Shown piece by piece: positions 9,152 to 18,532 of a stretch of 64,000 nt of DNA. Both the position numbers and the translations under genes were made by a program. Source of the DNA: Natronolimnobius baerhuensis (GTDB taxonomy: Archaea; Halobacteriota; Halobacteria; Halobacteriales; Natrialbaceae); contig NZ_MWPH01000002.1 in the NCBI RefSeq assembly GCF_002177135.1, positions 1,116,001 to 1,180,000 on the forward strand, given 5' to 3'. Below the pieces are notes generated by a model, which made no database searches, had not been told where the DNA came from, and saw only the letters and a program-made list of their open reading frames with translations. Every line of letters begins with the position of its first letter. Within the stretch, counting starts at the first letter, position 1.

Positions 9152-10111
9152 TTATCGAGGCGGTTGGGCGTCACCGGACTCGAGCAGTCGCTCGAGCGAG
9201 TCGCCCAAAATTGCCCGAAACCGGTCGTAGTCGGCCTCGAGTGCGACGCGGCCGTTGACTGGCGCGTCAGTACTCCCGCGGGCATCCGGGACGAGCGCGC
9301 CGCGGGCGAGATCGCCGTCGGTGCCCACAGTCAGGGGATAGGACGCCGTCTCGAGGACATCGTCGTCGATCAGTTCCGCGATCACGAGGGCATCGTGGAT
9401 CGCCGCCGACTCGATCCCGTAGCGCTCGAGCGTAGCCTCGTCGTAGTAGGTGAGCCACTCGAACACGGAGAGCCCGAGCGGGTCGTCCCGCGAGAGCGAC
9501 TCGAGGCGCTCCGGCGGAAACGTTGCCTGTGCTGTCACGTCGAGGCCGACGATGGTCGGCTCGCAATCGCGGACGACTCGCTGGGCTGCGTGGGGGTCGG
9601 AGTGAAAGTTCGCCTCCGCGAGCGGCGTCACGTTGCCCTGGGTAAACGCCGCCCCGCCCATGATGATGAGTTCGTCGAGCAGTTCCGGGAGATTGGGCTC
9701 GAGGGCGTGAGCCAGCGCGACGTTCGTGAGTGGCGCAATCGCCGCCAGTACGAGGTCGCCATCGTGTTCGTGGGCCTGCTCGACGATGAACTGCGCGGCG
9801 TGGATGTCGACTGGGTCGGTCGCTGCCGTCGGCGCTGGCACCTCGCCGCGGATGCCGCCCTCACCGTGGATGTGCTCGGCCGTCTCGAGCGCGACGTTCT
9901 GTGGCCGGTCAGCGCCGACGGCAACCGGGACGTCGGCCCGGTCGACCAACTCGAGGATGCCCCGAGTGTTTGCCGTCGTCTCGGAAACGGGCGCGTTCCC
10001 GTGGGCGGTCGTGAGTCCGACCACCTCGAGGTCGGGATGCTCGAGTGCCAGCACCAGCGCGACGGCGTCGTCACAGCCGGGGTCCGTATCGATCAACACC
10101 GGGCGCGTCAT
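9152..10111 (-). CDS. Inosine-uridine preferring nucleoside hydrolase
   Basis: A 319-residue IUNH-family enzyme that hydrolyses the N-glycosidic bond of ribonucleosides to base and ribose. The N-terminal DTDPGCDDAVAL is the calcium-binding signature (DxDxxxDD). The GLTTAHGN strand and the EANFHSDPHAA segment, which holds the conserved ribose-binding residues, are also present. Full length for the family. It is a single gene; cytoplasmic by absence of a signal peptide. Nucleoside preference within the family cannot be read from sequence alone. Confidence 0.92.
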   Translation of the reverse strand: MTRPVLIDTDPGCDDAVALVLALEHPDLEVVGLTTAHGNAPVSETTANTRGILELVDRADVPVAVGADRPQNVALETAEHIHGEGGIRGEVPAPTAATDPVDIHAAQFIVEQAHEHDGDLVLAAIAPLTNVALAHALEPNLPELLDELIIMGGAAFTQGNVTPLAEANFHSDPHAAQRVVRDCEPTIVGLDVTAQATFPPERLESLSRDDPLGLSVFEWLTYYDEATLERYGIESAAIHDALVIAELIDDDVLETASYPLTVGTDGDLARGALVPDARGSTDAPVNGRVALEADYDRFRAILGDSLERLLESGDAQPPR

Positions 10112-10224
10112 ATGGTGTCATGGGTGTGCCGTGGGCATAAAACGCCGGGAGGCGGCAGTGACGGCGCTCGCCGGACGCGTTCGAACAAACCATTACCAGC
10201 CTTGGTGGTGATGCGCCAAACGCT

Positions 10225-10617
10225 ATGGCAGACGAACTCGAGGATCCCGCGAACGAACTGCCCGCAACTGCTGGCGAACTCGCCGAGGAGTATCCCGACG
10301 TCTGGGACGCCTACGTCGACCTCGGCGAGGCCTGTGCCGAGTCCGGCCCGATTGCGGACGAGACGAAACGACTCGTCAAACTCGGGATGGCCGTTGCCGC
10401 CCAGTCCGAAGGGGCCGTCCACTCCCACACCCGCCGCGGGCTCGAGGAAGATATCCCACCCGAGACGCTGAAACAGGTCGCCATCCTCGCGATTCCGACG
10501 GCCGGCTTTCCGCAGGCAATGGCCGCACTCAGCTGGATCACGGATAGTACTGAGGAGGATAGGACTCCGCCTCGCACGAGGGCGAGTTCGACGCCCCTAA
10601 CACGGTGTTTCGCGTAG
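10225..10617 (+). CDS. Carboxymuconolactone decarboxylase/AhpD-family protein
   Basis: A 130-residue all-helical protein of the CMD/AhpD family, shown by DETKRLVKLGMAVAAQSEGAVHSHTRRGLEE and the following helix ILAIPTAGFPQAMAA (each quoted in part). The CxxC pair of peroxidase-type AhpD members is absent: the site reads E-G-A-V-H-S-H, so a redox role like that of AhpD is unlikely. The last 20 residues run past the family domain and may be disordered. It lies just upstream of truA on the same strand. Confidence 0.82.
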   Translation: MADELEDPANELPATAGELAEEYPDVWDAYVDLGEACAESGPIADETKRLVKLGMAVAAQSEGAVHSHTRRGLEEDIPPETLKQVAILAIPTAGFPQAMAALSWITDSTEEDRTPPRTRASSTPLTRCFA

Positions 10618-10636
10618 TCAGCCCAGAGACTGACCG

Positions 10637-11497
10637 ATGTCGTCCAGTTCACTGCGCGCGTTCCGGGTCGCCTACGACGGCACCGGCTACTACGGCTTCC
10701 AGCGCCAGCCGGACGTTCCAACCGTCGAAGACGCCATTTTTGACGCGCTCCGTGATCTCGAGGTGCTCGCAGCCGACGCGTCCAAACCCGCAGGCTACGC
10801 TGCAGCAGGGCGAACCGACGCCGGCGTCTCGGCGCTCGCCCAGACGATCACGCTCGAGGTCCCAGACTGGCTCACACCGCGCGCGCTGAACAGCACCCTC
10901 CCAGCCGACGTTCGCGCGTGGGCGAGCGCGGACGCGCCCGATGACTTCCACGCAACCCATCACGCGACCCGCCGGACGTACACCTATTACCTGCACGCAC
11001 CCGAATCCGCCGTCGACGACGACCGATTCGCTGCGGCCTGCGAGGCACTCTCCGGTTCGCACGATTTCCACAACCTCACGCCGGACGATCACAACACCGA
11101 GCGCGCGCCAACGCTCGAGGCGACTCGCGAGGGCCACTATCTCGTCGTCACCGTCACCGCGGGTGGTTTCGCCCGCGAACTCGTCCGTCAACTGGTCTCG
11201 CTCGCCCACGACGTCGGCACTGGCAACGCCTCGCTCGAGACACTCGAGCGCGCGCTTGATCCCGATCCCTTGCCCGGTCACAAGGGGATCTCCCCCGCGC
11301 CACCGGAGCCACTCGTCCTGACCGCCGTCGACTACCCTGCTCTCGAGTTCACTGTCGATCCGGAGGCCGCCGAGCGCGCTCGAGCGGTGTTCGAGACGCG
11401 CCGACTCGAGCACCAGACCGCGGCTCGCGTGGCCGGCCATATCGAGATGGGGACCGACAGCGATGCGAACGAGCGAGACGGAGACGCCCTCAAGTGA
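10637..11497 (+). CDS. truA: tRNA pseudouridine synthase A
   Basis: A 286-residue TruA, which makes pseudouridine at positions 38-40 of tRNA anticodon arms. The catalytic motif AAGRTDAGVSA gives Asp61. RTYTYYLH and GGFARELVRQLV correspond to the conserved central and C-terminal blocks. Length is usual for archaeal TruA. The start at 10637 lies 20 bases downstream of the preceding gene, so the two may be co-transcribed. Confidence 0.95.
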   Translation: MSSSSLRAFRVAYDGTGYYGFQRQPDVPTVEDAIFDALRDLEVLAADASKPAGYAAAGRTDAGVSALAQTITLEVPDWLTPRALNSTLPADVRAWASADAPDDFHATHHATRRTYTYYLHAPESAVDDDRFAAACEALSGSHDFHNLTPDDHNTERAPTLEATREGHYLVVTVTAGGFARELVRQLVSLAHDVGTGNASLETLERALDPDPLPGHKGISPAPPEPLVLTAVDYPALEFTVDPEAAERARAVFETRRLEHQTAARVAGHIEMGTDSDANERDGDALK

Positions 11498-11558
11498 GCG
11501 ACCCGCTGCAGGCGGCCGTGTACAAGCGTTTTTTACGGCAGGCTTCACACGAGCGAGC

Positions 11559-11801
11559 ATGGAACTGTCGCCGGAAGAGTACGGTGCGTACTGGCGGGCC
11601 TCGTTTCGGGTCGCAGCAGGGCTGCTCGTCATCATGATCGGGCAGACCGCGACCGCGCCGCTGTTTGGCTACGGGAACGTCGGCGCAACCGCGTTCGGGG
11701 TGTTCTTGCTCGTCGCGCTCGTGCTTGCAGGATCGTTCATCACGGTACTCGGCGTTGCTCGCGTCGTCAGAACCGCAGTCGACGCCGAGATGCGCGGCTG
11801 A
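11559..11801 (+). CDS. Small two-helix membrane protein
   Basis: An 80-residue protein with two hydrophobic segments (about 15-37 and 43-66) separated by a short glycine-containing turn, and charged ends. No family motif is visible. It lies between truA and the arginine decarboxylase gene on the same strand. The ATG at 11559 is chosen because the upstream in-frame sequence overlaps truA. Confidence 0.65.
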   Translation: MELSPEEYGAYWRASFRVAAGLLVIMIGQTATAPLFGYGNVGATAFGVFLLVALVLAGSFITVLGVARVVRTAVDAEMRG

Positions 11802-11857
11802 GCCGGTATCGACACCCGAATCGCAACGCCTTACGCCGCGCATCTCCGAGAGCGACT

Positions 11858-12349
11858 ATGACCTCGAGTTCGGACATGATCCGTGTCGTCTGGGGAACCG
11901 GTTCCGGCCCCACGGCGATGTCATCATACGACACCGCACTCGCCGACGCCGGCGTGGAAAACTACAATCTCGTGTCGGTCTCCTCCGTGATTCCGGCCGC
12001 CACCGACGTCGAAGCCGTTGGCACAGCGCCGGACCTCGGCCCGGCAGGCGAGCGACTCACTGTCGTCGAAGCCCGAGCGACCACCGCCGGACCCGGCCGC
12101 GCAAGCGCGGCACTGGCCTGGTCACAGTCCGTCGATGACGGTCCCGGGCTGTTCTACGAGACCGCCGGCGAGATGGACCGTGAGGACGTCGAACGCCGCG
12201 TTCGTGAGGGACTGGCCGCCGGCCAAGAGCTTCGAGACTGGGAGTTTACCGAGCCTCGAGTCTGCGTCGAAAGCAATCGGGCCGACTCGGGAACCTACAC
12301 AACGGCGCTCGTACTGGCGGTGTACGGCGATAGCGATCCGATCCTCTAA
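11858..12349 (+). CDS. pdaD: Pyruvoyl-dependent arginine decarboxylase
   Basis: A 163-residue proenzyme of the archaeal pyruvoyl-dependent arginine decarboxylase family, which makes agmatine from arginine for polyamine synthesis and, in archaea, for agmatidine-modified tRNA-Ile. The self-cleavage site is visible as NLVSVSSVIP: cleavage between Ser42 and Ser43 turns Ser43 into the pyruvoyl cofactor. Other conserved parts are VVWGTGSGPT and the GLFYETAGEM segment. Length and start are normal. Confidence 0.92.
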   Translation: MTSSSDMIRVVWGTGSGPTAMSSYDTALADAGVENYNLVSVSSVIPAATDVEAVGTAPDLGPAGERLTVVEARATTAGPGRASAALAWSQSVDDGPGLFYETAGEMDREDVERRVREGLAAGQELRDWEFTEPRVCVESNRADSGTYTTALVLAVYGDSDPIL

Positions 12350-12418
12350 CGCTGCGGTGATTGACTGAAGGCGAACGCTTTTGACCCGTCGGCACTTTGA
12401 TAGCGGTACACATTTCTC

Positions 12419-12838
12419 ATGAACGGAAATACGCCGTACGCAGGGATACCAGGTGAGACAGCTGCTGGGAAGCGTGCCGCGGCGGACGTTCCGAACCTCT
12501 CGAAGGACGAAAAGCGACTCCTCCATCGAGACGTGTCCCGCATCGCTGCACAGACACGTGAGTTCCTCCCGAACGAGTACATCGTTGACTCCGAAATCTC
12601 GACCGGTGCCACCGGCCCACAGGTGACCGTCGCCGTCCGACCACCGATCGGTCACGCCGTCAGTGCTGGCTTCACCCCGAATCTGGACGCCGATGACGCT
12701 GACAGCGATACACCGGACCTCACCGACGGCGTTATTGCTCCCGACGAGCGCGACGAGGTCGCCCGTGGCCTCGCCGCAAGCGCCGCCCTGCAGGTCAAAC
12801 AGGCCATCGGCAACAACGTCACCCCGACTGCCCGCTAA
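12419..12838 (+). CDS. Conserved haloarchaeal protein (probably DUF5811)
   Basis: A 139-residue soluble acidic protein beginning MNGNTPYAGIPG, a start I associate with a widespread haloarchaeal family (DUF5811), although I cannot verify the number. It has a central region predicted as mixed alpha/beta (VDSEISTGATGPQVTVAVRP) and an aspartate-rich loop. It has no catalytic motif that I recognise. It follows pdaD on the same strand after a 69-base gap. Confidence 0.7.
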   Translation: MNGNTPYAGIPGETAAGKRAAADVPNLSKDEKRLLHRDVSRIAAQTREFLPNEYIVDSEISTGATGPQVTVAVRPPIGHAVSAGFTPNLDADDADSDTPDLTDGVIAPDERDEVARGLAASAALQVKQAIGNNVTPTAR

Positions 12839-12894
12839 TCTCTCCGGAACGCTCCACACCGCGTCCGGTTGCTTTTCACTCGCTCACCAGTCAC

Positions 12895-13293
12895 TCAGTA
12901 CAGCAACTGCTCGAGTTGGTGCTGTCGGCGCTCGAGATCAATCGCCGGCTCAACCGTCGGGTCGGCACAGAGGCGGTCAATTACCAGTAACGGGTCCGTT
13001 CCTTTTTGCTCGACCGCCCGCAGAAGTGACTCGAGTGCCTCCCGATTCGTCGCCAACGAGGAACACAACCCGAGTGCAAGGGCGAGTGGAATCGCCCGCT
13101 CGAGGCGCGTCGGAAAGGCGTCGCTGATGCGCGAAAAGTCAGGATCACCCGAGGCGTGGCGCTCGGCTACAGCCTCGAGCGTGAGACATCGCGTACAGAT
13201 GCTCGCGGCGTCATCAGGAACGTGGCTCCGATACTCCTCGGGCAGCGCAAACGTAATCGTCGGTGCGTCGCAACTGGCACAGGAACTGGTCAT
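12895..13293 (-). CDS. Zinc-ribbon haloarchaeal protein (DUF6276-like)
   Basis: A 132-residue protein with two Cys pairs, CASC at residues 5-8 and CTRC at about 33-36, that can form a treble-clef or zinc-ribbon site; the remainder is helical and acidic. Assignment to DUF6276 is from memory and tentative. The ATG at 13293 places the first Cys pair close to the N-terminus; the alternative start at 13323 adds ten poorly conserved-looking residues. Convergent with the preceding gene and upstream of atpD on the same strand. Confidence 0.6.
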   Translation of the reverse strand: MTSSCASCDAPTITFALPEEYRSHVPDDAASICTRCLTLEAVAERHASGDPDFSRISDAFPTRLERAIPLALALGLCSSLATNREALESLLRAVEQKGTDPLLVIDRLCADPTVEPAIDLERRQHQLEQLLY

Positions 13294-13359
13294 AGCAGTA
13301 GTACAGATCGGCAGTGACAACAAGATACGCGTCGCGTCCTCCGAATTCGGTGCGCAGCG

Positions 13360-14076
13360 TTACTGGTTCGCTGCCGGTGACTGAGCCGACGTATCCGGCT
13401 GGACATCCTCGAGGTCGTCTGCTTCCTCCGCCTGACGCGCTTCTTTCTCTTCCTGTTCTTTCTTCTCTTTGATCTTCTTCAGACGGAACGTCTCCTCGCG
13501 TTCCTGCTCCTCGAGTTTCTGCTCGATGTACTCCTCGCCTTCGTAGAGATCCGGCAGGACCTTGAACTCGAGTGCGTTGACACGGCGTTTCGTGGTCTCG
13601 ATCTCGCGAAGCATCTTCTTCATCGCCGTCTCGACTTCCGCGGCGAGGATGATACTCTCGAGTAAGTCCTCGTAGGCTTCGGCGGCTTCGTCGATCCGAG
13701 CCGAGGTGCCCATGATACCGTAGCCACGCTCGTCGAGACTCTTGGAAACGCGCGAGGACTCGATCTGTGGGACGACGACGCCCATAATGTTCTTCGATTC
13801 GGTGGTGATCTCGGGGTGTTCCTGCAGTGCTGCGGCAGCCCCGCGAACGGCGACGTCACCCTCCATGGCGCGTGCCATGTTGATTTTCTTCTGGGCGTCC
13901 TGATAGTCGTCTGCGAGGTCGCCACGAACGTCCTGGGCCTTGTCCAGGATGTCCATGAACTCCATGATCAGCCCGTCCCGTTTCTTCTCGAGTGTCCCGT
14001 GCCCCCGCTCGGAGAGTTCGATCCGATCCTCGATCTCCATTAGGTTCTTGCGGGTGGGCTTGACGTCCTTGGCCAT
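13360..14076 (-). CDS. atpD: A-type ATP synthase subunit D
   Basis: A 238-residue central-stalk subunit that couples ring rotation to the catalytic head. The family opening [15 protein letters not shown] is followed by a long antiparallel coiled coil (about 15-75 and 125-200), with the expected internal [17 protein letters not shown] segment. The C-terminal 35 residues are a charged tail typical of haloarchaeal homologues. It lies about 0.9 kb beyond the rest of the operon, with a zinc-ribbon gene and a plus-strand gene in between. Confidence 0.95.
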   Translation of the reverse strand: MAKDVKPTRKNLMEIEDRIELSERGHGTLEKKRDGLIMEFMDILDKAQDVRGDLADDYQDAQKKINMARAMEGDVAVRGAAAALQEHPEITTESKNIMGVVVPQIESSRVSKSLDERGYGIMGTSARIDEAAEAYEDLLESIILAAEVETAMKKMLREIETTKRRVNALEFKVLPDLYEGEEYIEQKLEEQEREETFRLKKIKEKKEQEEKEARQAEEADDLEDVQPDTSAQSPAANQ

Positions 14077-14399
14077 CTTGAGGGGAGGTTGCGCTCCCAG
14101 TCGGATAACTGTTTACAGTTTCAGTCACGCCCGTGGACAGTCGTCCTCGTGCGGGAGAGACTCGAGGGCAAAAGAGTGGTGACGACAAGCTGACCGGACG
14201 AGAAATCCCAGCCCGTTGCAGCAAGCCGGTAGCGAGGATCGGAATCCCGAGACCGACGGCGAGGAGGCCACCGAGCGCGTATCCCACGCCGCGCAACAGC
14301 AAGCGGCGGCGAGTCTCGCTTTCAGTCGCGTCCGACAGCAGGAACGTCGACGCACCCTCGCCGTAGACGTTTCCAAGCGAGCAACGGCGCGCAGAAACG
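14077..14399. other. Gap with possible broken membrane-protein reading frame
   Basis: On the minus strand at about 14200-14340 a reading frame encodes SDATESETRRRLLLRGVGYA followed by a clear membrane helix (GGLLAVGLGIPILATGLL). It has no ATG, GTG or TTG nearby, only CTG just before SDATE, and it runs on through atpD in the wrong frame without a natural stop. This looks like a small membrane-protein gene that has lost its start or its end, but a CTG start cannot be excluded. Otherwise nothing is seen in the gap. Confidence 0.25.
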
Positions 14400-14621
14400 T
14401 TACCCGAGGAATAGATCGACCATATCGCTCGTCTTCCCGCCCTTATATAGTTCGGCGTAGCCGCAGTTCGTACAGGAGACGACACGGAAGCGGCGGTTCT
14501 GAATATCGAAGAACTTTGAGAGACCGGTTCCAGTCGTCGAGATGTCATCGACTTCCGTTTCAGTGTGTCCACACTTTGGACAGCCGTCGTCAGCCCCATC
14601 AGAATGGGTGTGTTCGACCAT
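14400..14621 (-). CDS. Zn-ribbon nucleic-acid-binding-like protein
   Basis: A 73-residue protein with CPKC (about 14-17) and CTNC (about 51-54), a standard four-Cys zinc ribbon, followed by GYAELYKGGKTSDMVDLFLG, typical of COG3478-type predicted nucleic-acid-binding proteins. It is common in haloarchaea. The partner molecule is unknown. It lies between atpD and the main ATP synthase operon on the same strand. Confidence 0.8.
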   Translation of the reverse strand: MVEHTHSDGADDGCPKCGHTETEVDDISTTGTGLSKFFDIQNRRFRVVSCTNCGYAELYKGGKTSDMVDLFLG

Positions 14622-14686
14622 ATGTACCAGTCTGTGTCAGTCAGTAAGTGTTTTATGTTCAACCAGTGTAGCGAGGAGACGATCAG

Positions 14687-14941
14687 ATGGCCGGTGGGAT
14701 ACTCATCCTCTTTGTTCTCTGTGTTAGCCTCGCGTGTACGCTTGGACTGTATCTACTACTCGAATCCGAGACATCGAATCCAACGGTCGTCGACCGGGCT
14801 GACGCCGAACGGGACGCGAAAGCACGCGGCGGTACTCGCGAGCACGCAGCGTCATCATCGAGCGCGCGCCCAGCCGAACGTCGTGAGGACGACTCCGACT
14901 CGAGGGCAAAATCAGAGGGGTCCTACTGGGACGAACGCTGA
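14687..14941 (+). CDS. Small membrane-anchored protein of unknown function
   Basis: An 84-residue protein with one N-terminal hydrophobic helix (about 4-25) and a charged, Ser/Arg/Asp-rich tail that is probably disordered and cytoplasmic. No family is recognised. It is convergent with atpB, separating that gene from the zinc-ribbon gene and atpD. Confidence 0.55.
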   Translation: MAGGILILFVLCVSLACTLGLYLLLESETSNPTVVDRADAERDAKARGGTREHAASSSSARPAERREDDSDSRAKSEGSYWDER

Positions 14942-14999
14942 ACAGCGCATCCACTCGAGGTGAGGAGCCAAAAGAAAACTGCGCGACGGTCGCGTCCGA

Positions 15000-16427
15000 T
15001 CAGTCGGCCTGGGCGGGTTCGGCGGCTGCGCCCTCGCCAACGTCTTCGCGGTAGTGCTCTTCGATAAGCTCTTCGTCGATACGGTTGAGTTCCGTTTTCG
15101 GCAGTGCCGACAGCAGATCCCAGCCGATCTCGAGTGTTTCGTCGATGGTTCGGTTGGTGTTGTATCCCTGCTGGACGAACTCGGCCTCGAAGCGGTCTGC
15201 GAAGTCGAGGAACTTGTTGTCCCGTTCGCTGAGTGCTTCACGACCGACAATGTTCACGAGGTCACGCAGGTCTTTCCCCTCTGCGTAGGCGGCGAACAAC
15301 TGGTCGGCCACGTCGCCGTGGTCCTCACGGGTGAGGCCCTCGCCGATCCCGTCGTCCATCAGCCGCGAGAGGCTTGGGGAGACGTTGATCGGTGGCTCGA
15401 CACCCTGGCTGTTCAGGTCCCGATCCATCATGATTTGGCCTTCCGTAATGTAGCCAGTCAGGTCAGGGATTGGGTGCGTGTCGTCGTCGCCAGGCATCGT
15501 CAGGATCGGCACCTGGGTAACGGATCCCTCGCGCCCTTCGATTCGACCGGCACGCTCGTAGAGCTGTGCCAGGTCAGTGTACATGTATCCGGGGTAGCCA
15601 CGTCGGCCCGGGACCTCCTCACGTGCGGCACCGATCTCTCGGAGTGCCTCACAGTAGTTGGTCATGTCCGTCAGGATGACGAGCACGTGATAGCCCTTCT
15701 CGAAGGCGAGGTACTCTGCGGTCGTCAGTGCAAGTCGCGGCGTGACCTGGCGTTCGACTGCCGGGTCGTCCGCGAGGTTCATGAAGACAACGGAGCGCTC
15801 GAGTGCGCCGGTGCGCTCGAAGTCGTCCATGAACTCGTTTGCCTCTTCCGCAGTGATACCCATCGCACCGAAGATAACAGCGAACTCGGAGCCGTCCTCG
15901 TCGTCGCCTTCTTCCTCTTCTGGAACAGTCGCCTGACGGGCGATCTGGAGTGCGAGTTCGTTGTGTGGCAGCCCGGAGCCAGAGAAGATCGGGAGCTTCT
16001 GGCCGCGAACCAGCGTGTTCATGCCGTCGATGGCAGAGACACCGGTCTGGATGAACTCCTCGGGGTACTCACGCGAGTAGGGGTTGATCGCTTCGCCGAC
16101 GATGTCCTGTCGTTCGTCGGGGACGATTTCTGGGCCGCCGTCGATTGGGTTCCCGGAACCGTCGAGAACACGTCCGAGCAGGTCCTCGGTGACGGGCATC
16201 TTCATCGTCTCGCCCAGGAAGCGAACGGAGGCGTTGCGGTCGATGCCGCTTGTCCCTTCGAACACCTGGATCGAGACGAGTCCGTCGCTCGATTCCAGTA
16301 CCTGCCCACGCAGGGTATCTCCCTGTGGCGTCTCGATTTCGACGATTTCGTCGTATCCGACGGGCTCGTCGACTTCGGCGAACACCAGTGGGCCACTGAT
16401 TTCCGTAATCGTTTGGTATTCTTTCAT
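15000..16427 (-). CDS. atpB: A-type ATP synthase subunit B
   Basis: A 475-residue non-catalytic regulatory subunit of the A1 head. It has the family N-terminal beta-barrel ([15 protein letters not shown]), the [32 protein letters not shown] region in place of a working P-loop, and the [19 protein letters not shown] segment. The gene follows atpA by two bases and ends the eight-gene minus-strand operon. Confidence 0.97.
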   Translation of the reverse strand: MKEYQTITEISGPLVFAEVDEPVGYDEIVEIETPQGDTLRGQVLESSDGLVSIQVFEGTSGIDRNASVRFLGETMKMPVTEDLLGRVLDGSGNPIDGGPEIVPDERQDIVGEAINPYSREYPEEFIQTGVSAIDGMNTLVRGQKLPIFSGSGLPHNELALQIARQATVPEEEEGDDEDGSEFAVIFGAMGITAEEANEFMDDFERTGALERSVVFMNLADDPAVERQVTPRLALTTAEYLAFEKGYHVLVILTDMTNYCEALREIGAAREEVPGRRGYPGYMYTDLAQLYERAGRIEGREGSVTQVPILTMPGDDDTHPIPDLTGYITEGQIMMDRDLNSQGVEPPINVSPSLSRLMDDGIGEGLTREDHGDVADQLFAAYAEGKDLRDLVNIVGREALSERDNKFLDFADRFEAEFVQQGYNTNRTIDETLEIGWDLLSALPKTELNRIDEELIEEHYREDVGEGAAAEPAQAD

Positions 16428-16429
16428 CG

Positions 16430-18193
16430 TTAGTACAGTGCTCGCAGTTGTGCTTCGAGAGCGTCTTCAACTTCGTCGATGAACTCGTCGTACTCCTCGG
16501 CAGTCCCCATCCGGTTGAGCCGCGGTGCCGCATCGACAGCCTGAATCTCTTCGACCGGAACACCGGCCTCGAGGGCATCAAAGGCTTCGTCGTTGAACGT
16601 CTTGATCGCGGTCAGCATCCGGTAGGTCTTTTCGGGTTCACAGTAGGTGTCGACGTCGTGGAGCGCGTTCTGCTGAAGCCAGGCCTCACGCAGATAGCGA
16701 GCGACCTCGAGCGTGAGCTGCTGGTCTTCTGGCAGCGCGTCCTTACCGACGAGCTGGACGATCTCTTGGAGTTCGTCCTCTTCGTCGAGCACGTCGACGG
16801 CCCACTGTCGTACGTCGGACCAGTCGTCTTCGACGTTGTCCTCCCACCACGGGTCGAGCTGGTCCTTGTACAGCGAGTACGATTCGTTCCAGTTAATCGA
16901 TGGGAAGTGTCGACGCTCGGCGAGGTCTGCATCCAGTGCCCAGAAGGTCTTGACGATACGCAGCGTGTTCTGGGTAACCGGCTCGGAGAAGTCCCCGCCC
17001 GGTGGCGAGACTGCGCCGACGACCGAAATCGACCCTTCGCCGCCGTTGATCAGCTGGAACTTGCCGGCGCGCTCGTAGAACTCCGAGAGCGACGCGGCGA
17101 GATATGCGGGATAGCCCTCTTCGCCGGGCATCTCCTCGAGTCGACTCGAGATTTCACGCATGGCCTCTGCCCACCGGGAAGTGGAGTCGGCCATGAGTGC
17201 AACGTCGTAGCCCATGTCGCGGTAGTACTCTGCAATCGTGATTCCCGTGTAGATACAGGATTCACGCGCTGCGACGGGCATGTTCGACGTGTTTGCGATG
17301 AGGCAGGTCCGGGCCATCAGCGGGTTCCCGGTCTGTGGGTCCGGCAGTTCCGGGAAGTCCTCGATGACCTCGGTCATCTCGTTGCCACGCTCACCACAGC
17401 CGATGTAGACAACGATGTCCGCGTCGGACCACTTCGCGAGTTGCTGCTGGGTGACGGTCTTCCCAGATCCGAACGGACCAGGAATCGCTGCCGTCCCACC
17501 CTTTGCGAGTGGGAAGAGGCCGTCCTGAACGCGCTGTCCAGTGACGAGTGGCTCGGTCGGCGTCTCCTTGTCACCAGCGGGTCGGGCCTGACGGACCGGC
17601 CACTCCTGGTGCATCTGGATCTCTTCGCCGTTGTCGAGTTCGGCAACCGTCTCCTCGACGTTGAACGCGCCACTCTCGACCGACGTGACTTCGCCGCCCT
17701 CGTAATCCGGCGGGACCATCACTTTGTGGTCGATAGTGACCGTCTCTTCGACGACACCGACGACGTCACCGGGTTCGACGACATCGCCTTCCGAGACTTC
17801 CGGCTCGAACTCCCACTCCTTCTCGAGGTCGATACCGGGGGCGTCGACCCCGCGGTCGAGGAATGCGGTCCCCATCTTGTCCTCGAGGACGTCGAGTGGG
17901 CGCTGGACGCCGTCGTAGATGGAGTCCATCATGCCCGGTCCGAGGTCGACGCTGAGCGGTTCGCCCGTGTTCTGGACGGGTTCGCCCGGGCCGACGCCGG
18001 AGGTCTCTTCGTACACCTGAATCGTGGTCAGGTTCCCTTCGATCTCGATGACCTCTCCCATCAGCCCTTCGTCGCCGACGTAGACGACGTCGTTCATCCG
18101 GGCGTCGAGGTCCGTGGCGGTCACAACCGGACCACTCACGCTTTCGATTACACCGTCTTTGTCGACGGTCTCAGGTTGTTCTGCCTGGCTCAT
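16430..18193 (-). CDS. atpA: A-type ATP synthase subunit A (catalytic)
   Basis: A 587-residue catalytic subunit. Walker A is GPFGSGKTV (about residue 240), preceded by the [16 protein letters not shown] block and followed by [11 protein letters not shown]; the [20 protein letters not shown] segment holds the arginine and Walker B surroundings. The A-type non-homologous insertion (about 110-200) is present. Full length, no intein. It lies in the operon between atpF and atpB. Confidence 0.98.
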   Translation of the reverse strand: MSQAEQPETVDKDGVIESVSGPVVTATDLDARMNDVVYVGDEGLMGEVIEIEGNLTTIQVYEETSGVGPGEPVQNTGEPLSVDLGPGMMDSIYDGVQRPLDVLEDKMGTAFLDRGVDAPGIDLEKEWEFEPEVSEGDVVEPGDVVGVVEETVTIDHKVMVPPDYEGGEVTSVESGAFNVEETVAELDNGEEIQMHQEWPVRQARPAGDKETPTEPLVTGQRVQDGLFPLAKGGTAAIPGPFGSGKTVTQQQLAKWSDADIVVYIGCGERGNEMTEVIEDFPELPDPQTGNPLMARTCLIANTSNMPVAARESCIYTGITIAEYYRDMGYDVALMADSTSRWAEAMREISSRLEEMPGEEGYPAYLAASLSEFYERAGKFQLINGGEGSISVVGAVSPPGGDFSEPVTQNTLRIVKTFWALDADLAERRHFPSINWNESYSLYKDQLDPWWEDNVEDDWSDVRQWAVDVLDEEDELQEIVQLVGKDALPEDQQLTLEVARYLREAWLQQNALHDVDTYCEPEKTYRMLTAIKTFNDEAFDALEAGVPVEEIQAVDAAPRLNRMGTAEEYDEFIDEVEDALEAQLRALY

Positions 18194-18196
18194 AGT

Positions 18197-18532
18197 TTAG
18201 CTGTCTTCCTCGTCTTCGTCCATAAGGTCGATACCGATCGCTCGCTTGATCTGGTCGCGCAGTCCGCCGCCACCCGTTCCGCTGCCGATGGTGACGACGA
18301 CCGGCTCGACGCTCGTCTCGACGTTCTGGCGAACGCCGCGCGAGAGATACTCGAGGTCGTCATCGTGCATGACGACGATGCCGACGCCGTCGTCTTCTAA
18401 GACCTCGGTAACGGCGTCGTCCAGATTCGTCTCCTTCTCGTCGTCCGGCACGTTCTCGGAGCGGCGAACGCCCGCGAGTCGGAAGCCGGTCGTAAACTCG
18501 GGACTGCCAACGACTGCGATTTCCTGACTCAT
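18197..18532 (-). CDS. atpF: A-type ATP synthase subunit F
   Basis: A 111-residue Rossmann-like central-stalk subunit that binds subunit D. Family features are the start EIAVVGSPEFTTGFRLAGV and the VVMHDDDLEYL strand-helix. The stop codon lies just before atpA and the start overlaps the end of atpC by four bases, indicating translational coupling. Confidence 0.95.
   Translation of the reverse strand: MSQEIAVVGSPEFTTGFRLAGVRRSENVPDDEKETNLDDAVTEVLEDDGVGIVVMHDDDLEYLSRGVRQNVETSVEPVVVTIGSGTGGGGLRDQIKRAIGIDLMDEDEEDS

Noticed and set aside
10225-10617. AhpD-type peroxidase call for the CMD-family protein
   Set aside because: The CxxC pair needed for peroxidase activity is absent.
16448-18400. Long plus-strand open frame opposite atpA and atpF (650 codons)
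   Set aside because: It is the mirror of a clearly conserved gene; GC-rich haloarchaeal codon use keeps antisense frames open.
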